The position numbers were made by a program, and so were the translations under genes. DNA of 64,000 nucleotides from contig CACOPB010000002.1 in the NCBI GenBank assembly GCA_902628965.1, forward strand, positions 124,001 through 188,000, in the 5' to 3' direction. This DNA is from an uncultured Pelagibacteraceae bacterium (GTDB taxonomy: Bacteria > Pseudomonadota > Alphaproteobacteria > Pelagibacterales > Pelagibacteraceae). How positions within the stretch are numbered: position 1 is the stretch's first letter; each line of letters starts with the position of its first letter. Below the pieces are notes generated by a model that worked only from the letters and a program-made list of their open reading frames with translations, made no database searches and was not told the DNA's origin. This document shows, piece by piece, positions 46,673 through 59,619 of the stretch.

Positions 46673-47429
46673 ATTTTAAATAAAATAAGATTACTCCTGA
46701 TATTATAAATATTAAACTTACTACTTGCCCCATCGTTAAGCTTAAAAGTATATAACCAAGCTGTTCATCTGGTACTCTATAAAATTCAATAATAAATCTG
46801 AAAATTGAATAAATTATTAAAAATAATCCTGAAATCACACCAGGTTTGTTTGAAAATTTATTTTTAAAATAAATTAAAATTAAAAATAAAAATAAACCTT
46901 CAAATAGTGCTTCATACAATTGCGAGGGATGCCTAGGAATATTATCTACCTGAACAAATGTTACTGCCCAGGGTACATTAGTTATTGTTCCATATAATTC
47001 TGAGTTTATAAAGTTTGCTATTCGTCCAAAAAACAATCCAACTGGAGCTACTAAAGCGACAATATCCATATATAAGAATGGGTTTTGATTATTTTTTTTA
47101 GCAAAAAATATAGATGCAAAAATCACTCCAATTAAACCACCATGGAAGGACATTCCTCCTTGCCAAATTTTAAATATATCAAATGGATTATTTATATAAA
47201 AACTAAAATTATAAATAAAAATATAACCAAGTCTTCCTCCTAAAATTATACCTATAATTAAATAAGTTAAATAATCATCAAATTTATTTTTAACCTCTAT
47301 GTCTTGGATAAATATTTTTTTAGCGAGTATCCAGCCTAATATAATTCCAAATATATAGGCTAAAGAATACCACCTGATTTCTAAAGAAAATATTTCTAAG
47401 GCTACTGGGTCAAAATTATTAATGAACAT
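46659..47429 (-). CDS. lgt: Prolipoprotein diacylglyceryl transferase
   Basis: Lgt attaches diacylglycerol to the lipobox Cys of prolipoproteins at the inner membrane. The 256-residue protein has seven predicted helices, the YSLAYIFGIILGW opening, ILGGRLGYIFIYN (near residue 60), MSFHGGLIGVI (near 93), and the signature GRIANFINSELYG (near 137) with essential Arg and His residues. HPSQLYEAL is also conserved. It is divergent from ubiK. Confidence 0.97.
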   Translation of the reverse strand: MFINNFDPVALEIFSLEIRWYSLAYIFGIILGWILAKKIFIQDIEVKNKFDDYLTYLIIGIILGGRLGYIFIYNFSFYINNPFDIFKIWQGGMSFHGGLIGVIFASIFFAKKNNQNPFLYMDIVALVAPVGLFFGRIANFINSELYGTITNVPWAVTFVQVDNIPRHPSQLYEALFEGLFLFLILIYFKNKFSNKPGVISGLFLIIYSIFRFIIEFYRVPDEQLGYILLSLTMGQVVSLIFIISGVILFYLKYETR

Positions 47430-47461
47430 TTTTAATAATACTTATAATGTATATCTTAATT

Positions 47462-47704
47462 ATGAAAAATTCTAAATTTATAATTGATAAGTTTGCTAAA
47501 TTAATAGAACAGGGACTAGTATCTTCAAAAGATTTGACTACAGAACTATTTAATATCTTAAAATCAAAAAGAGATGAGTTTGTTTTTAAAATGAAACTGA
47601 CAAGTAAAGATGAGTTTGAAGTACTCTCAAAACGTGTAGAGAATCTCGAAAATAAAATAAATAAACTAAAAAAAAAAAAAATTAAACAGGCAAGAAAACC
47701 CTAA
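47462..47704 (+). CDS. ubiK: Ubiquinone biosynthesis accessory factor (UbiK/BMFP family)
   Basis: A small protein of 80 residues (from the ATG at 47462; an in-frame ATG at 47447 would add five). The N-terminal helix FIIDKFAKLIEQGL and the C-terminal leucine-heptad coiled coil (DEFEVLSKRVENLENKINKLKK) match the BMFP/UbiK family, which assists ubiquinone biosynthesis and binds lipids. The C-terminal tail is basic and encoded by a run of 14 A (47668-47681). It overlaps the convergent histidine kinase gene by 23 bases. Confidence 0.8.
   Translation: MKNSKFIIDKFAKLIEQGLVSSKDLTTELFNILKSKRDEFVFKMKLTSKDEFEVLSKRVENLENKINKLKKKKIKQARKP
47668..47681 (+). repeat. 14-base poly-A tract in the ubiK 3' end
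   Basis: Fourteen consecutive A residues encode the Lys run near the ubiK C-terminus and end one base before the stop codon of the convergent histidine kinase. Such tracts are prone to replication or transcription slippage, which would alter only the last UbiK residues. Confidence 0.8.
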
Positions 47705-49001
47705 CACTTAAACCATTCATTTTTGATTTTTCTAACATTATATTTCCTCCATGAGATTTGATAATATCTGATGAAATTGATAAGCCAAGACCAACACTTG
47801 ATTTAGAGTCTGCTCGACCTTTATCTATTTTATAGAAAGGTTTAAATACATTTTCATACTCATTTTTTGGTATTCCAGGGCCATCATCATCAATAATAAT
47901 GAATATGTTTGTATTTTTTTTACTTAAGCTAATTTCAACTTTGTTTGCATATTTCAGTGAATTGTCTATTAGATTATTTAAACATCTATTAATCAAATTT
48001 TTTCTACCATTAAAGTAAATTCTTGGAATTAAATTATGTAAAATATTTTCATTATTATATTTTTCAACAATCTCTGAAATTAATTCAGATAAATTAAACA
48101 TTTCATCTTTTTCAACGTAGGAAGAGCTAGTAAATTGTAAATATTCATTTAACATTTTCTCCATTTCATTAATGTCTTCAGTCAATTTTTTAACAGTTTC
48201 TTTATCTTTTATAAAAGCTAATTGTAGTTTCATCCTTGTTAAGGGTGTCCTTAAATCATGACTTATTCCAGATAACATTTCTGTTCGTTGATTTATGTGT
48301 CTCTCAATTCTCTTTCTCATCTTATCAAATTCATGCCCTGCTTGTCTTATTTCAAGAGCTCCTGAAGGTTTGAACTCTTCAATATTTTCTCCTTTACCAA
48401 ACCGTTCAGCCGCACGAGCTAGATTTGTGATTGGTCTAGTTTGATTTTTTAAAAATATTAGAGAAATAATCACCATTATAATTGCTGGAACTGTGATCCA
48501 AAGTGCAAATATTCTTGCCGATGAACTTGCAACTCTATCTTTAGGTACTAAAAATTTAAAATAACCATCTTCATATTTAATTCTTAAATCAATTAATTCT
48601 TTATAACTTGTTGTATCAAACCAGTATTCATTTAACCGAAATTTAGATTTTAGCTCTCTTCTTAAAGTTCTATCTATAGGACTAAACCATCTTTCAGTAT
48701 CACTATTTTGTAATTTTTCTTTATTGGTGAATTCAATATTTAAATCTAAAAATATAGAAAAAAGATCTAGCAACTCTTGTTTGTTTTCTTCCTCACTTCC
48801 ATAAGCTTCAATAAACGTACTAATTTCATTTACTAAAGTTCTTGTCATGCCTTTATTTGTTTTAATCCAAAGGCTATCAAAAAATACAATTGTAATTACT
48901 AGCTGTAGAACCAAAACTGGGATGGCAACAATAAGTAGCGCCCTATAAAATAATCTTTTTGGTAATATTTTTTTTAAGTAATCACTCAATCCAGAGAACA
49001 T
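47682..49001 (-). CDS. Sensor histidine kinase, EnvZ-like
   Basis: From the ATG at 48999-49001 the protein is 439 residues; a longer frame would lie inside the response regulator gene. It has two membrane helices (about residues 18-40 and 165-190) flanking a periplasmic domain, a HAMP region (NLARAAERFGKGENI), and the phosphoacceptor His in LSGISHDLRTPLTRMKLQ. The HATPase domain has NLIDNSLKYA (N box), DDGPGIP (G1) and SVGLGLSISSDI (G2). The SHDLRTPLTRM box and pairing with an OmpR-type regulator point to the EnvZ group. The stimulus is unknown. Confidence 0.9.
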   Translation of the reverse strand: MFSGLSDYLKKILPKRLFYRALLIVAIPVLVLQLVITIVFFDSLWIKTNKGMTRTLVNEISTFIEAYGSEEENKQELLDLFSIFLDLNIEFTNKEKLQNSDTERWFSPIDRTLRRELKSKFRLNEYWFDTTSYKELIDLRIKYEDGYFKFLVPKDRVASSSARIFALWITVPAIIMVIISLIFLKNQTRPITNLARAAERFGKGENIEEFKPSGALEIRQAGHEFDKMRKRIERHINQRTEMLSGISHDLRTPLTRMKLQLAFIKDKETVKKLTEDINEMEKMLNEYLQFTSSSYVEKDEMFNLSELISEIVEKYNNENILHNLIPRIYFNGRKNLINRCLNNLIDNSLKYANKVEISLSKKNTNIFIIIDDDGPGIPKNEYENVFKPFYKIDKGRADSKSSVGLGLSISSDIIKSHGGNIMLEKSKMNGLSVRVFLPV

Positions 49002-49659
49002 ATCCTGCACCTCGTATTGTCTGTAAAAATTTTGGATTTTTTGGATCAATTTCAATTTTTTTTCTAAGCCGAGTAATAATAACATCTATTGATCTCTCTT
49101 TATCTAGATTTATTAACTGACCAATATCTTCCCTAGAAAAAGTTTTTCCTGGGTTATTAATCATTTTTTCTAAAATTGTCTTTTCTGTTGCATTGATCTT
49201 AAATTCTTTTTCATTTTTAAATATTAAAAGTTTGTTCAAATCTATTTTCACATTTTCAAATTCTATAACTCTTTTTTGATCTGTTTTTATTGTTTTATTT
49301 AATATGTTTTTTATTCTCAGAATTAATTCTTTTGGTTCAAATGGTTTCGCTAAATAATCATCAGCACCAATCTCTAAACCTTCAACCCTTTCATTTGTTT
49401 CACCTTTAGCTGTCAAAAGTATAACTGGTGTATCTAATTTTTTTTTATTTTCTTTTAAAAATTCAAGCCCGCTTTTACCTGGCATCATGATATCCAAAAT
49501 CATTAAATCAAATTTAATTATTTTTGTTTTCTCTAATGCATTTTCTGCATTTTCTGCAGTAGTGACTAAGAATTCATTTTCATTTAAATACTTTTTTACA
49601 AGAGATCTAATTCCATCATCATCATCAACCACTAATATATGTGCAATAAACTTATCCAT
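48982..49659 (-). CDS. Response regulator, OmpR family
   Basis: A 225-residue regulator with an N-terminal receiver domain (acidic pocket VVDDDDG; phosphoacceptor Asp in MILDIMMPGKSG, near residue 55; TAKGE and the conserved Lys in DDYLAKPFEPKEL) and a C-terminal winged helix (about residues 135-225; NNPGKTFSREDIGQLI, SIDVIITRLRKKIE). The domain layout matches OmpR/PhoB. It overlaps its kinase gene by 20 bases and the MarR gene by 8, so the three are probably cotranscribed. Confidence 0.93.
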   Translation of the reverse strand: MDKFIAHILVVDDDDGIRSLVKKYLNENEFLVTTAENAENALEKTKIIKFDLMILDIMMPGKSGLEFLKENKKKLDTPVILLTAKGETNERVEGLEIGADDYLAKPFEPKELILRIKNILNKTIKTDQKRVIEFENVKIDLNKLLIFKNEKEFKINATEKTILEKMINNPGKTFSREDIGQLINLDKERSIDVIITRLRKKIEIDPKNPKFLQTIRGAGYVLWIE

Positions 49660-50089
49660 TAATTATTTTACTTAGAACATTATCAAAATTTATAACTTCT
49701 TCAGAACTTGAATTTAATAAAGCATTATAAATCCTCTTTTTTTGCAAATTAAATATTTCATTAAAAATTTTTTCACCTTTGTCATTAAGATGAAGATGCT
49801 TTACTCTAGTATCTTGATCATCTTTTTTAAATGTGATGATTTCAAGTTTAATTAGATCTTTGAGAACACGATTTAAGCTTTGTTTTGTGACTTTTAATTT
49901 TTTAAGTAGCTCTGAAATTGAGATTCCTTCATACATTGAGATTAAATGAATTACTTTATGGTGTGCTAAACCAATTGAATATCTATCTAATATTTTTTTA
50001 GAGTCCGAAAAGGTTTCTCTGTAGCTTACGAATAGTTTTTCAATTAGATATTTAAGTTGTTCATCTTTTAAATATAAAAGTTCTTTCAT
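49652..50089 (-). CDS. MarR family transcriptional regulator
   Basis: A 145-residue winged-helix repressor-like protein. The DNA-binding helix-turn-helix is in ISISELLKKLKVTKQSLNRVLKDLIKLEII (about residues 57-86), followed by the beta wing (KKDDQDTRVKHLHLNDKGEKIF). It lies upstream of the two-component genes and divergent from ilvE across 74 bases, so it may control either direction. The ligand is unknown. Confidence 0.88.
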   Translation of the reverse strand: MKELLYLKDEQLKYLIEKLFVSYRETFSDSKKILDRYSIGLAHHKVIHLISMYEGISISELLKKLKVTKQSLNRVLKDLIKLEIITFKKDDQDTRVKHLHLNDKGEKIFNEIFNLQKKRIYNALLNSSSEEVINFDNVLSKIING

Positions 50090-50105
50090 AATAGGTAAGT
50101 TATAT

Positions 50106-50134
50106 TGACATATTAAAGATACAAAGATATTTTT
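50106..50134 (+). promoter_or_regulatory. Candidate sigma70 promoter of ilvE
   Basis: A consensus -35 box TTGACA (50106-50111) is separated by exactly 17 bases from a -10-like TATTTT (50129-50134), about 30 bases before the ilvE ATG at 50164. It is the clearest promoter pattern I found in the window. A MarR site could overlap it, but no convincing inverted repeat is visible. Confidence 0.5.
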
Positions 50135-50163
50135 CAGTTATAAATAAAAATAATTTTTCACAC

Positions 50164-51045
50164 ATGATACCTTACGACAAGCGATCTGGAAAAATATGGT
50201 ACAACAACGAATTAGTTGATTGGGCTGATGTTAAACTACATGTTTTAAGCCATGGTATGCACTACGCTAGCTGTGTATTTGAAGGTGAGAGAGTTTATGA
50301 TGGGTCAATTTTCAAATTAGAAGAGCACACAGCAAGATTTTTTCATTCTGCAAGAAGAATGGGTTTTGAAATTCCTTATACAGAGGAAGAAATCAATGAT
50401 GCATCAAATAAAATTATTGCAACTCAAAAAGTAGAAAATGGTTATGTAAGACCCGTTGCTTGGAGAGGTAGTGAAATGATGGCTATTTCTGCGCAACAAA
50501 CAAAAATACATGTTGCGATTGCAACATGGGAATGGGGATCATATTTTGATCCTAAACTTAAAATAGAAGGAATAAGATTAAATATTTCAAATTGGAGAAG
50601 ACCAGCACCCAATACAATACCATGGGATACAAAGGCATCAGGTCTTTATATGATTTGCACTCTTTCAAAACATGAAGCAGAAAAGCAAGGATATACAGAT
50701 TCTTTAATGCTTGATCACGAGGGAAATATTGCCGAAGCAACTGGAGCAAATATTTTTTTTAAAGATAAAAATGGAGAAATTCATACCCCAATACCAGATT
50801 CTTTTTTAGATGGCATTACAAGAAGAACTGTTATTGGAATTGCAAAATCAAAAAATATAAAAGTACATGAAAGAAAAATAGACCCAACTGAACTTCCAAA
50901 TTTTGTTGGATGTTTTTTAACTGGAACTGCAGCAGAGGTAACACCAGTATCTTGTATTGCTGAAAATCAATTTAAAGTTTGTGATACTATTATAGATTTA
51001 AATGAAAGCTATCAGGCATTAGTTAGAAAAAGAAAAGCAGCTTAA
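50164..51045 (+). CDS. ilvE: Branched-chain amino acid aminotransferase
   Basis: IlvE interconverts Leu, Ile and Val with their 2-oxo acids using PLP. The 293-residue fold-type IV enzyme starts with IPYDKRSGKIWYNNELVDW and has HVLSHGMHYASCVFEGERVYDG (about residues 28-49). The PLP Lys lies in PWDTKASGLYM (near 158), and the EATGANIFF and GITRRTVI (near 215) segments follow. It has a consensus-like promoter upstream and shares a 4-base stop overlap with pgsA. Confidence 0.95.
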   Translation: MIPYDKRSGKIWYNNELVDWADVKLHVLSHGMHYASCVFEGERVYDGSIFKLEEHTARFFHSARRMGFEIPYTEEEINDASNKIIATQKVENGYVRPVAWRGSEMMAISAQQTKIHVAIATWEWGSYFDPKLKIEGIRLNISNWRRPAPNTIPWDTKASGLYMICTLSKHEAEKQGYTDSLMLDHEGNIAEATGANIFFKDKNGEIHTPIPDSFLDGITRRTVIGIAKSKNIKVHERKIDPTELPNFVGCFLTGTAAEVTPVSCIAENQFKVCDTIIDLNESYQALVRKRKAA

Positions 51046-51626
51046 TCTTTACTATCTTCAGACATGGCGTGATCAATACCCTTGCGCATATAATCGTAAC
51101 CAGTAAAAAGTGTTAAGACAGCAGATAACCATAAAAGAATTATACCTATTGTTTGTGCGTTATAATCTTGAAAATTAATTATTTTATTCCCAGTATCTCC
51201 AGACAATAAAAGAGCTATCGATACCATTTGTAATACTGTTTTAAGCTTAGCAAGGTTTGAAACTGGAAGTTTTATTTTTCCCTTTGCTAAAAATTCTCTC
51301 AAACCTGAAATTAAAATTTCTCTCGTAAGAATTATTATTGCTGCAATTACTTCATAATTTCTGATCGTTCCATCCATAACTAAAAGTATTAGTGCTGTAG
51401 CAACAATAATTTTATCAGCTATAGGATCTAATAATTCACCCAGTTTTGATTCTACCCCAAACATTCTAGCTAACATACCATCTAGAAAGTCCGTAAATGA
51501 TGCAACAATAAACAATATTAAAGCAGTCAGATCGCCATAAAATCCAGGAAGATAAAAAGCCAAAACAAAAAAAGGAACAATTATTATTCGTCCAATAGTT
51601 AAAATGTTTGGAATTTTTTTAAGCAT
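51042..51626 (-). CDS. pgsA: CDP-diacylglycerol-glycerol-3-phosphate 3-phosphatidyltransferase
   Basis: PgsA makes phosphatidylglycerol phosphate. The 194-residue membrane protein has the CDP-alcohol phosphotransferase motif in DFLDGMLARMFGVESKLGELLDPIADK (about residues 46-72), with all conserved Asp, Gly and Arg residues, and an NILTIGRI opening. It lies 2 bases after uvrC, a pairing seen in many Proteobacteria. Confidence 0.96.
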   Translation of the reverse strand: MLKKIPNILTIGRIIIVPFFVLAFYLPGFYGDLTALILFIVASFTDFLDGMLARMFGVESKLGELLDPIADKIIVATALILLVMDGTIRNYEVIAAIIILTREILISGLREFLAKGKIKLPVSNLAKLKTVLQMVSIALLLSGDTGNKIINFQDYNAQTIGIILLWLSAVLTLFTGYDYMRKGIDHAMSEDSKD

Positions 51627-51628
51627 AA

Positions 51629-53464
51629 TTATTCATGAAAAAAGTTATATATCTTTTTTGCTACTTTTTCTTCTACACCTTCAACAGATTTAATTTCATC
51701 TAAACTAGCTGACTCAACCGATCTAGCGGATCCAAAATGATTTAAAAGAGCTCTTTTTCGAACAGATCCAATACCCTGTATTTGATCTAAAAGTGACTTA
51801 CTAATACCTTTTTTCCTTTTTGCTCTATGGGCACTTATAGCAAATCGGTGTGCTTCATCTCTAATCCTTTGTAAAAAAAATAAAGATGGATCGTTTCTAG
51901 CAAATTTAAATTCCTTTCCATTGTGAAAAAAAGTTTCGTTACCGCTATTTCTATATTTACCTTTTGCAATAGCAATTACTGGTATTTCGTTCAATCCTAG
52001 ATCATTCATTGTCTCTCTTGCTGACGAATATTGTCCTTTTCCACCATCAATCAAAACTAAGTCTGGGAATGTTAAGAAATTACCTTTTTCTTGGATTGCT
52101 CTTTTAAATCTTCTTTCTAAAACCTCTTTAATCATTCCGTAATCATCTTGTTTAAACTTTTCTGTTTTTATATTAAATTTTCTATATCTTTTTTTGATAA
52201 ACCCTTCCTCACCATATGTGATTAATGCCCCAACACTATTTGTACCTTGAATATGACTATTATCATAAACTTCGATGATACTTATTGTATTGTCTAATTT
52301 GAACTTTTTTGAAATTTCATCTAATAAATTTCTATTATTTTGGCTTTCATATAATTTTCTATTTAGGCTATCTTTAGCATTTTTTATCGCAAGATTTATC
52401 ACTCTTAGTTTAGAGCCTTTTTTAGCTGTTGATAAATTGACGTTCTTATTTTCTTTTTTGGTTAAAGTTTTTTCTATTAATTTTCTTTCTTTGATATCCT
52501 CACTTAAAATTACTGAACTTGGGACAGCTTTATTTTCATAAAATTGTGAAACAAAAGAATTCAGGATATCACTAAGGGTTTCATCTGGATCATGTTTTGG
52601 AAAAAAAGCTTGATTACCCCAATTTTGTTTTGATCTATAAAAAAATACTTGAATACAAGTTTTTCCAGATTCTTTGTACCCTGCTATCACGTCAGCTTCT
52701 ATGAGATTTGCCTCGCTTATTGTTAATGAAGATTGAATAATATTTAGAGATTTAATTTTATCTCTCATAATTGCAGCTTTTTCAAAATCGAGCTCTTCAC
52801 TAGCTTCTTCCATTTGTTGAGAGAGTGTTTTTTGTATTTTCCTCGATTTTCCTTTACTTAAGAATTCGTCTGCAGCTTCGACTAACTTTGCATAATCATT
52901 TTTATTTATCTTTCCACCACATGGTCCTGCGCATCTTTTTAAAAAATAATTAAAGCAAGTTTTATCACCTGCTTCTACTTGTTTGTCCGTGCATGATCTT
53001 AAAAGAAATATTCTTTGAATAGTTTTAATTGCCATATTAACTGCTAATGAGCTCGCAAAAGGTCCATAATATTTACCTGGTTTATTTTTAGCACCTCTAT
53101 GTCTTTCTATTCTTGGAAATTCATGATCAGAAATAAAAATATATGGAAACGATTTGTCGTCTTTTAATAGAATATTAAATTTTGGCTTATGTTTTTTAAT
53201 TAAATTTGCCTCAAGAAGTAGAGCTTCACTCTCATTAGTAGTGGTAGTTATCTCAAGTTTTTTTGTTTGAGAAAGCATTCTTTCAGTTCTAATTATATGA
53301 TTTTTTTCTGATACATAACTTTTCAATCTATTTGGAAGATTTTTTGCCTTACCTACGTACAAAATCTCATTATCAGAATTCAACATTCTATAAACTCCAG
53401 GTAATTTGGGAATTAAAGGTAATTCTTTTTTTATAACTTCTTTACCTTTTTCAGGACTTAGCAT
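51629..53464 (-). CDS. uvrC: UvrABC system protein C
   Basis: UvrC makes both incisions in nucleotide excision repair. From the ATG at 53462-53464 it is 611 residues. The GIY-YIG nuclease domain ([26 protein letters not shown]) is at about residues 20-95. The UVR domain ([19 protein letters not shown]) lies near 200-230, an RNase H-like domain ([17 protein letters not shown]) near 390, and tandem helix-hairpin-helix motifs ([28 protein letters not shown]) at the C-terminus. It overlaps folB by 14 bases. uvrB lies about 1.1 kb upstream in the same block. Confidence 0.97.
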   Translation of the reverse strand: MLSPEKGKEVIKKELPLIPKLPGVYRMLNSDNEILYVGKAKNLPNRLKSYVSEKNHIIRTERMLSQTKKLEITTTTNESEALLLEANLIKKHKPKFNILLKDDKSFPYIFISDHEFPRIERHRGAKNKPGKYYGPFASSLAVNMAIKTIQRIFLLRSCTDKQVEAGDKTCFNYFLKRCAGPCGGKINKNDYAKLVEAADEFLSKGKSRKIQKTLSQQMEEASEELDFEKAAIMRDKIKSLNIIQSSLTISEANLIEADVIAGYKESGKTCIQVFFYRSKQNWGNQAFFPKHDPDETLSDILNSFVSQFYENKAVPSSVILSEDIKERKLIEKTLTKKENKNVNLSTAKKGSKLRVINLAIKNAKDSLNRKLYESQNNRNLLDEISKKFKLDNTISIIEVYDNSHIQGTNSVGALITYGEEGFIKKRYRKFNIKTEKFKQDDYGMIKEVLERRFKRAIQEKGNFLTFPDLVLIDGGKGQYSSARETMNDLGLNEIPVIAIAKGKYRNSGNETFFHNGKEFKFARNDPSLFFLQRIRDEAHRFAISAHRAKRKKGISKSLLDQIQGIGSVRKRALLNHFGSARSVESASLDEIKSVEGVEEKVAKKIYNFFHE

Positions 53465-53876
53465 GACTTCTCTTTTTTGAAATTTGAATACCAACAGCTG
53501 AGCAGTCTTTCATTATCTCAAGTTTTTCAATTTGAAGACTTATTTTATCAATCCTCTTATCTTTGAACAACTCATCAAAGACATCTTCAGCCAAGGTTTC
53601 AAGAAAATTATAATGTTTATTTTTGACAAGTTTTTTTATTAATTTTACAATCTTTGCGTAATTTACGATAGTTTTTAAATCTTTATCATTTGAGGGTTTT
53701 TTATCCTCATAATTAACTTCAATATTAAATTTTACTTTCTGAGGTTTTTCTTTTTCAAAGTCATAGTAACCAAGTTTCAAATCCAATATTAACTCTTTAA
53801 TTAAGATTTTTTTTTCGTAATTAAATAAGCTTTTATTATTGTCAATCTTTATTATTTTAAGATTATTCTTTTTCAT
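53451..53876 (-). CDS. folB: Dihydroneopterin aldolase-like protein
   Basis: A 141-residue protein from the ATG at 53874-53876, which overlaps the SDR stop in an ATGA arrangement. The FolB tunnelling fold is seen from about residue 20: [60 protein letters not shown] and a C-terminal [12 protein letters not shown]. FolB cleaves dihydroneopterin or epimerises it in folate synthesis. The first 20 or so residues are a basic extension. The neighbouring pteridine-reductase-like SDR supports a pterin role. Confidence 0.82.
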   Translation of the reverse strand: MKKNNLKIIKIDNNKSLFNYEKKILIKELILDLKLGYYDFEKEKPQKVKFNIEVNYEDKKPSNDKDLKTIVNYAKIVKLIKKLVKNKHYNFLETLAEDVFDELFKDKRIDKISLQIEKLEIMKDCSAVGIQISKKRSHAKS

Positions 53877-54609
53877 TCTTTTCCACCCATAATATCTGGT
53901 GTTTGCCAATTTAAGCTTTGACCGCTATCTATTGATATCACTTGACCAGTAATAGATCTATTTTTAATAAAAAAGTCAACTGCATTACAGATTTGTTCCA
54001 CATCAACTTGTCTTTTAAGTGGAGTTGCCATGTATTGTTTTTTAAAATGTTTCTCAGATTGTCTGCTGTTCTTAATTGTTGGACCTGGAGCAATTCCATT
54101 TACTCTTATATTTGGCGCTAAGCTCATGGCACTAGTTTTTGTCAAAGTATAAAGACCAGTTTTGCTAATTGTGTAAGAAAAGAAGTAAGGTGTAAGTTTA
54201 AATACCCTTTGGTCAATAAGATTGATAATATTATTATTTTTACCTCTTATATTTTTAGCAAATTCCTTTGATAATAAAGCTGGTGTTCTGAGATTTGTTC
54301 TTAAGTGATGTCCCCAGCTATCTGTTGTGAAGTTTTCTAGCTTGTCGTTTTCAAATAATGAAGCATTATTTATAAGGCAATCAAAATATTTTAATTTTGA
54401 TCTTGCAAATCTTACAATTTTATTTACATCTGTTTCTTTGCTTAAATTTCCCTTTACCAAATAAACTTTCGTTCCATTTTTAGATAAATCTTTTTTTAAT
54501 TTTTCTGCTTTAGACTTTGATCTATTAAAATGAATTAATATTTCTTTATTAGGACCAGATAATTTTTTTGCAATCGCAGCACCTATTCTGGTTGCGCCAC
54601 CAGTAATTA

Positions 54610-54628
<19 letters not shown>
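53873..54628 (-). CDS. Short-chain dehydrogenase, pteridine reductase/FolM-like
   Basis: A 251-residue SDR. The N-terminal cofactor loop reads TGGATRIG (residues 9-16), which fits the TGxxxRxG form of pteridine reductases rather than the usual TGxxxGxG. It also has NNAS (near 89), a catalytic Tyr-Lys in [13 protein letters not shown] (about 152-164) and a substrate loop [16 protein letters not shown]. The family includes FolM (dihydromonapterin reductase) and PTR1. Its stop overlaps folB, so a pterin or folate role is likely, possibly backing up dihydrofolate reductase. It overlaps uvrB by 19 bases. Confidence 0.72.
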
Positions 54629-58005
<3,377 letters not shown>

Positions 58006-58011
58006 TTAGTA

Positions 58012-58665
58012 GTGAAAACCGTCTTATTATTTGGTTCAACAGGTCTAGTTGGAGGACATGTTCTTAATTATCTAATTCAAAATTCAAATTATTCAAAAAT
58101 TAAATTATTTGTCCGATCATTCACAGAAATTAATAATCCAAAGATTGAAATAATAAAGACTGATTTTAATAATTTAAATAAACATGCTGAAGATATTAAA
58201 GGAGATGAATGTTTTTTTTGTATTGGCACTACAAAAAAAAAATCACGTGATAAGAATGAATATGAAAAAATTGAGCTAGATATTCCTAAAAAAATTGCTC
58301 AAATAGCAAAATCTAATTCAGTTAAATCATTCTTTTTTGTTTCCTCTGGATACGCAAATCCAAAAAGTTCTAGCGAATATTTAAAATTCAAAGGTTTGGT
58401 TGAAGAAGAAATTAAAAATTTAAATTTTGATAAAATTGGGATTATGAGACCATCATTTTTATTAGGAGATAGACAAGAACAAAGGGTTGGTGAAAAATTT
58501 GGAATAATAATATTTAAACTTTTAACTCCGATATTAATTGGGTCTTTTAGAAAAATGAGACCAATTCAGTCAGAAATAGTAGCTAGGGCAATGATAAAAT
58601 TAGCTAACGAAAATATTGATCAAAGTATATTTGAATCTAACGAAATTTCTAATTTAGTGGGATAA
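58012..58665 (+). CDS. NAD(P)-binding SDR-like protein (TIP30/HTATIP2-like)
   Basis: A 217-residue atypical short-chain dehydrogenase. It begins with LLFGSTGLVGGHVLNYLI (residues 4-21; GxxGxxG cofactor loop) and has FCIGTTKKKSRDKNEYEKIELD (near 69), FFVSSGYANPKSSSEYLKFKG (near 108) with a Tyr-x3-Lys pair, and MRPSFLLGDR. This pattern resembles TIP30-type oxidoreductases. The start is a GTG at 58012, 6 bases after aspC. It overlaps the convergent trxB by 12 bases. Substrate unknown. Confidence 0.78.
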   Translation: MKTVLLFGSTGLVGGHVLNYLIQNSNYSKIKLFVRSFTEINNPKIEIIKTDFNNLNKHAEDIKGDECFFCIGTTKKKSRDKNEYEKIELDIPKKIAQIAKSNSVKSFFFVSSGYANPKSSSEYLKFKGLVEEEIKNLNFDKIGIMRPSFLLGDRQEQRVGEKFGIIIFKLLTPILIGSFRKMRPIQSEIVARAMIKLANENIDQSIFESNEISNLVG

Positions 58666-59598
58666 AAATTTTTCAGCTTCAAGGGCAGCCATACAACCCA
58701 TACCAGCAGCAGTTACTGCTTGTCTAAAAGTTTTATCTTTAACATCTCCAGCGGCGTAAACACCAGGAATATTTGTTTCGGTAGAGTCAGGTTTGGTAAT
58801 TAAATAACCTTCATTGTCCATTTCTAATTGATCTTTAAAAAGTTTTGTTGCAGGGTCATGACCAATCGCTATAAAAACTCCATCTAGTTTTAATTCTTCC
58901 ACATTATTTGTTTTTACATTTTTAATTTTTAAACCCTTAACGTTTTTAGGATCTTTATCTCCAATCACATCCTCCACAACCGAATCCCACATAATTTCTA
59001 TTTTTTTATTTTCCATTAATTTTTTTTGGAGCATCTTTTCAGCTCTTAGACTATCTCTTCTATGTATTAATTTTACTTTTGAGGCAAACTTTGTAAGAAA
59101 CATTGCTTCTTCAACGGCAGCATTTCCACCACCTACTACAGCCACTTCCTTGTCTTTAAAAAAGAAACCATCACACGTAGCACATGCTGAAACTCCAAAG
59201 CCTCTAAATTCTTGCTCTGAATCTAAATTAAGCCATCTAGCCTGAGCTCCGGTAGATATAATAATAGTGTCAGCAGTATATTTCTGACCACTATCTCCAA
59301 TTGCTTCAAAGGGTGAATTTTTTAAATTTACAGATCCTATATGGTCTTCAATCATTTCAGTTCCAACTGCTTTTGCTTGTTCTTTCATTTGATCCATTAA
59401 CCATGGACCTTGAATTACTTCAGAAAATCCTGGATAATTTTCAACATCAGTTGTTGTAGTTAACTGCCCGCCTGGTTCAGATCCATAAACTAAAATAGGG
59501 TTCAGCATCGCTCTAGCAGCATAGACTGCAGCAGTATATCCAGCAGGACCGGATCCAATTATTAACACTTTTGTGTGTTTAGTTGGATTTTGACTCAT
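58654..59598 (-). CDS. trxB: Thioredoxin-disulfide reductase
   Basis: TrxB reduces thioredoxin with NADPH. The 314-residue flavoprotein has an N-terminal FAD motif (VLIIGSGPAGYTAAVYAARA, residues 10-29), the redox-active CxxC in ACATCDGFFF (near 138) and the NADPH motif VAVVGGGNAAVEEAMFL (near 155). It also has the C-terminal FAD segment GVYAAGDVKDKTFRQAVTAAGMG. All catalytic features are intact. It may also support the peroxiredoxin in this window through thioredoxin. It is divergent from the ELM1-family gene with a 21-base gap. Confidence 0.97.
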   Translation of the reverse strand: MSQNPTKHTKVLIIGSGPAGYTAAVYAARAMLNPILVYGSEPGGQLTTTTDVENYPGFSEVIQGPWLMDQMKEQAKAVGTEMIEDHIGSVNLKNSPFEAIGDSGQKYTADTIIISTGAQARWLNLDSEQEFRGFGVSACATCDGFFFKDKEVAVVGGGNAAVEEAMFLTKFASKVKLIHRRDSLRAEKMLQKKLMENKKIEIMWDSVVEDVIGDKDPKNVKGLKIKNVKTNNVEELKLDGVFIAIGHDPATKLFKDQLEMDNEGYLITKPDSTETNIPGVYAAGDVKDKTFRQAVTAAGMGCMAALEAEKFLSH

Positions 59599-59619
59599 AT
59601 GAAAGCTATATAGTGATTA

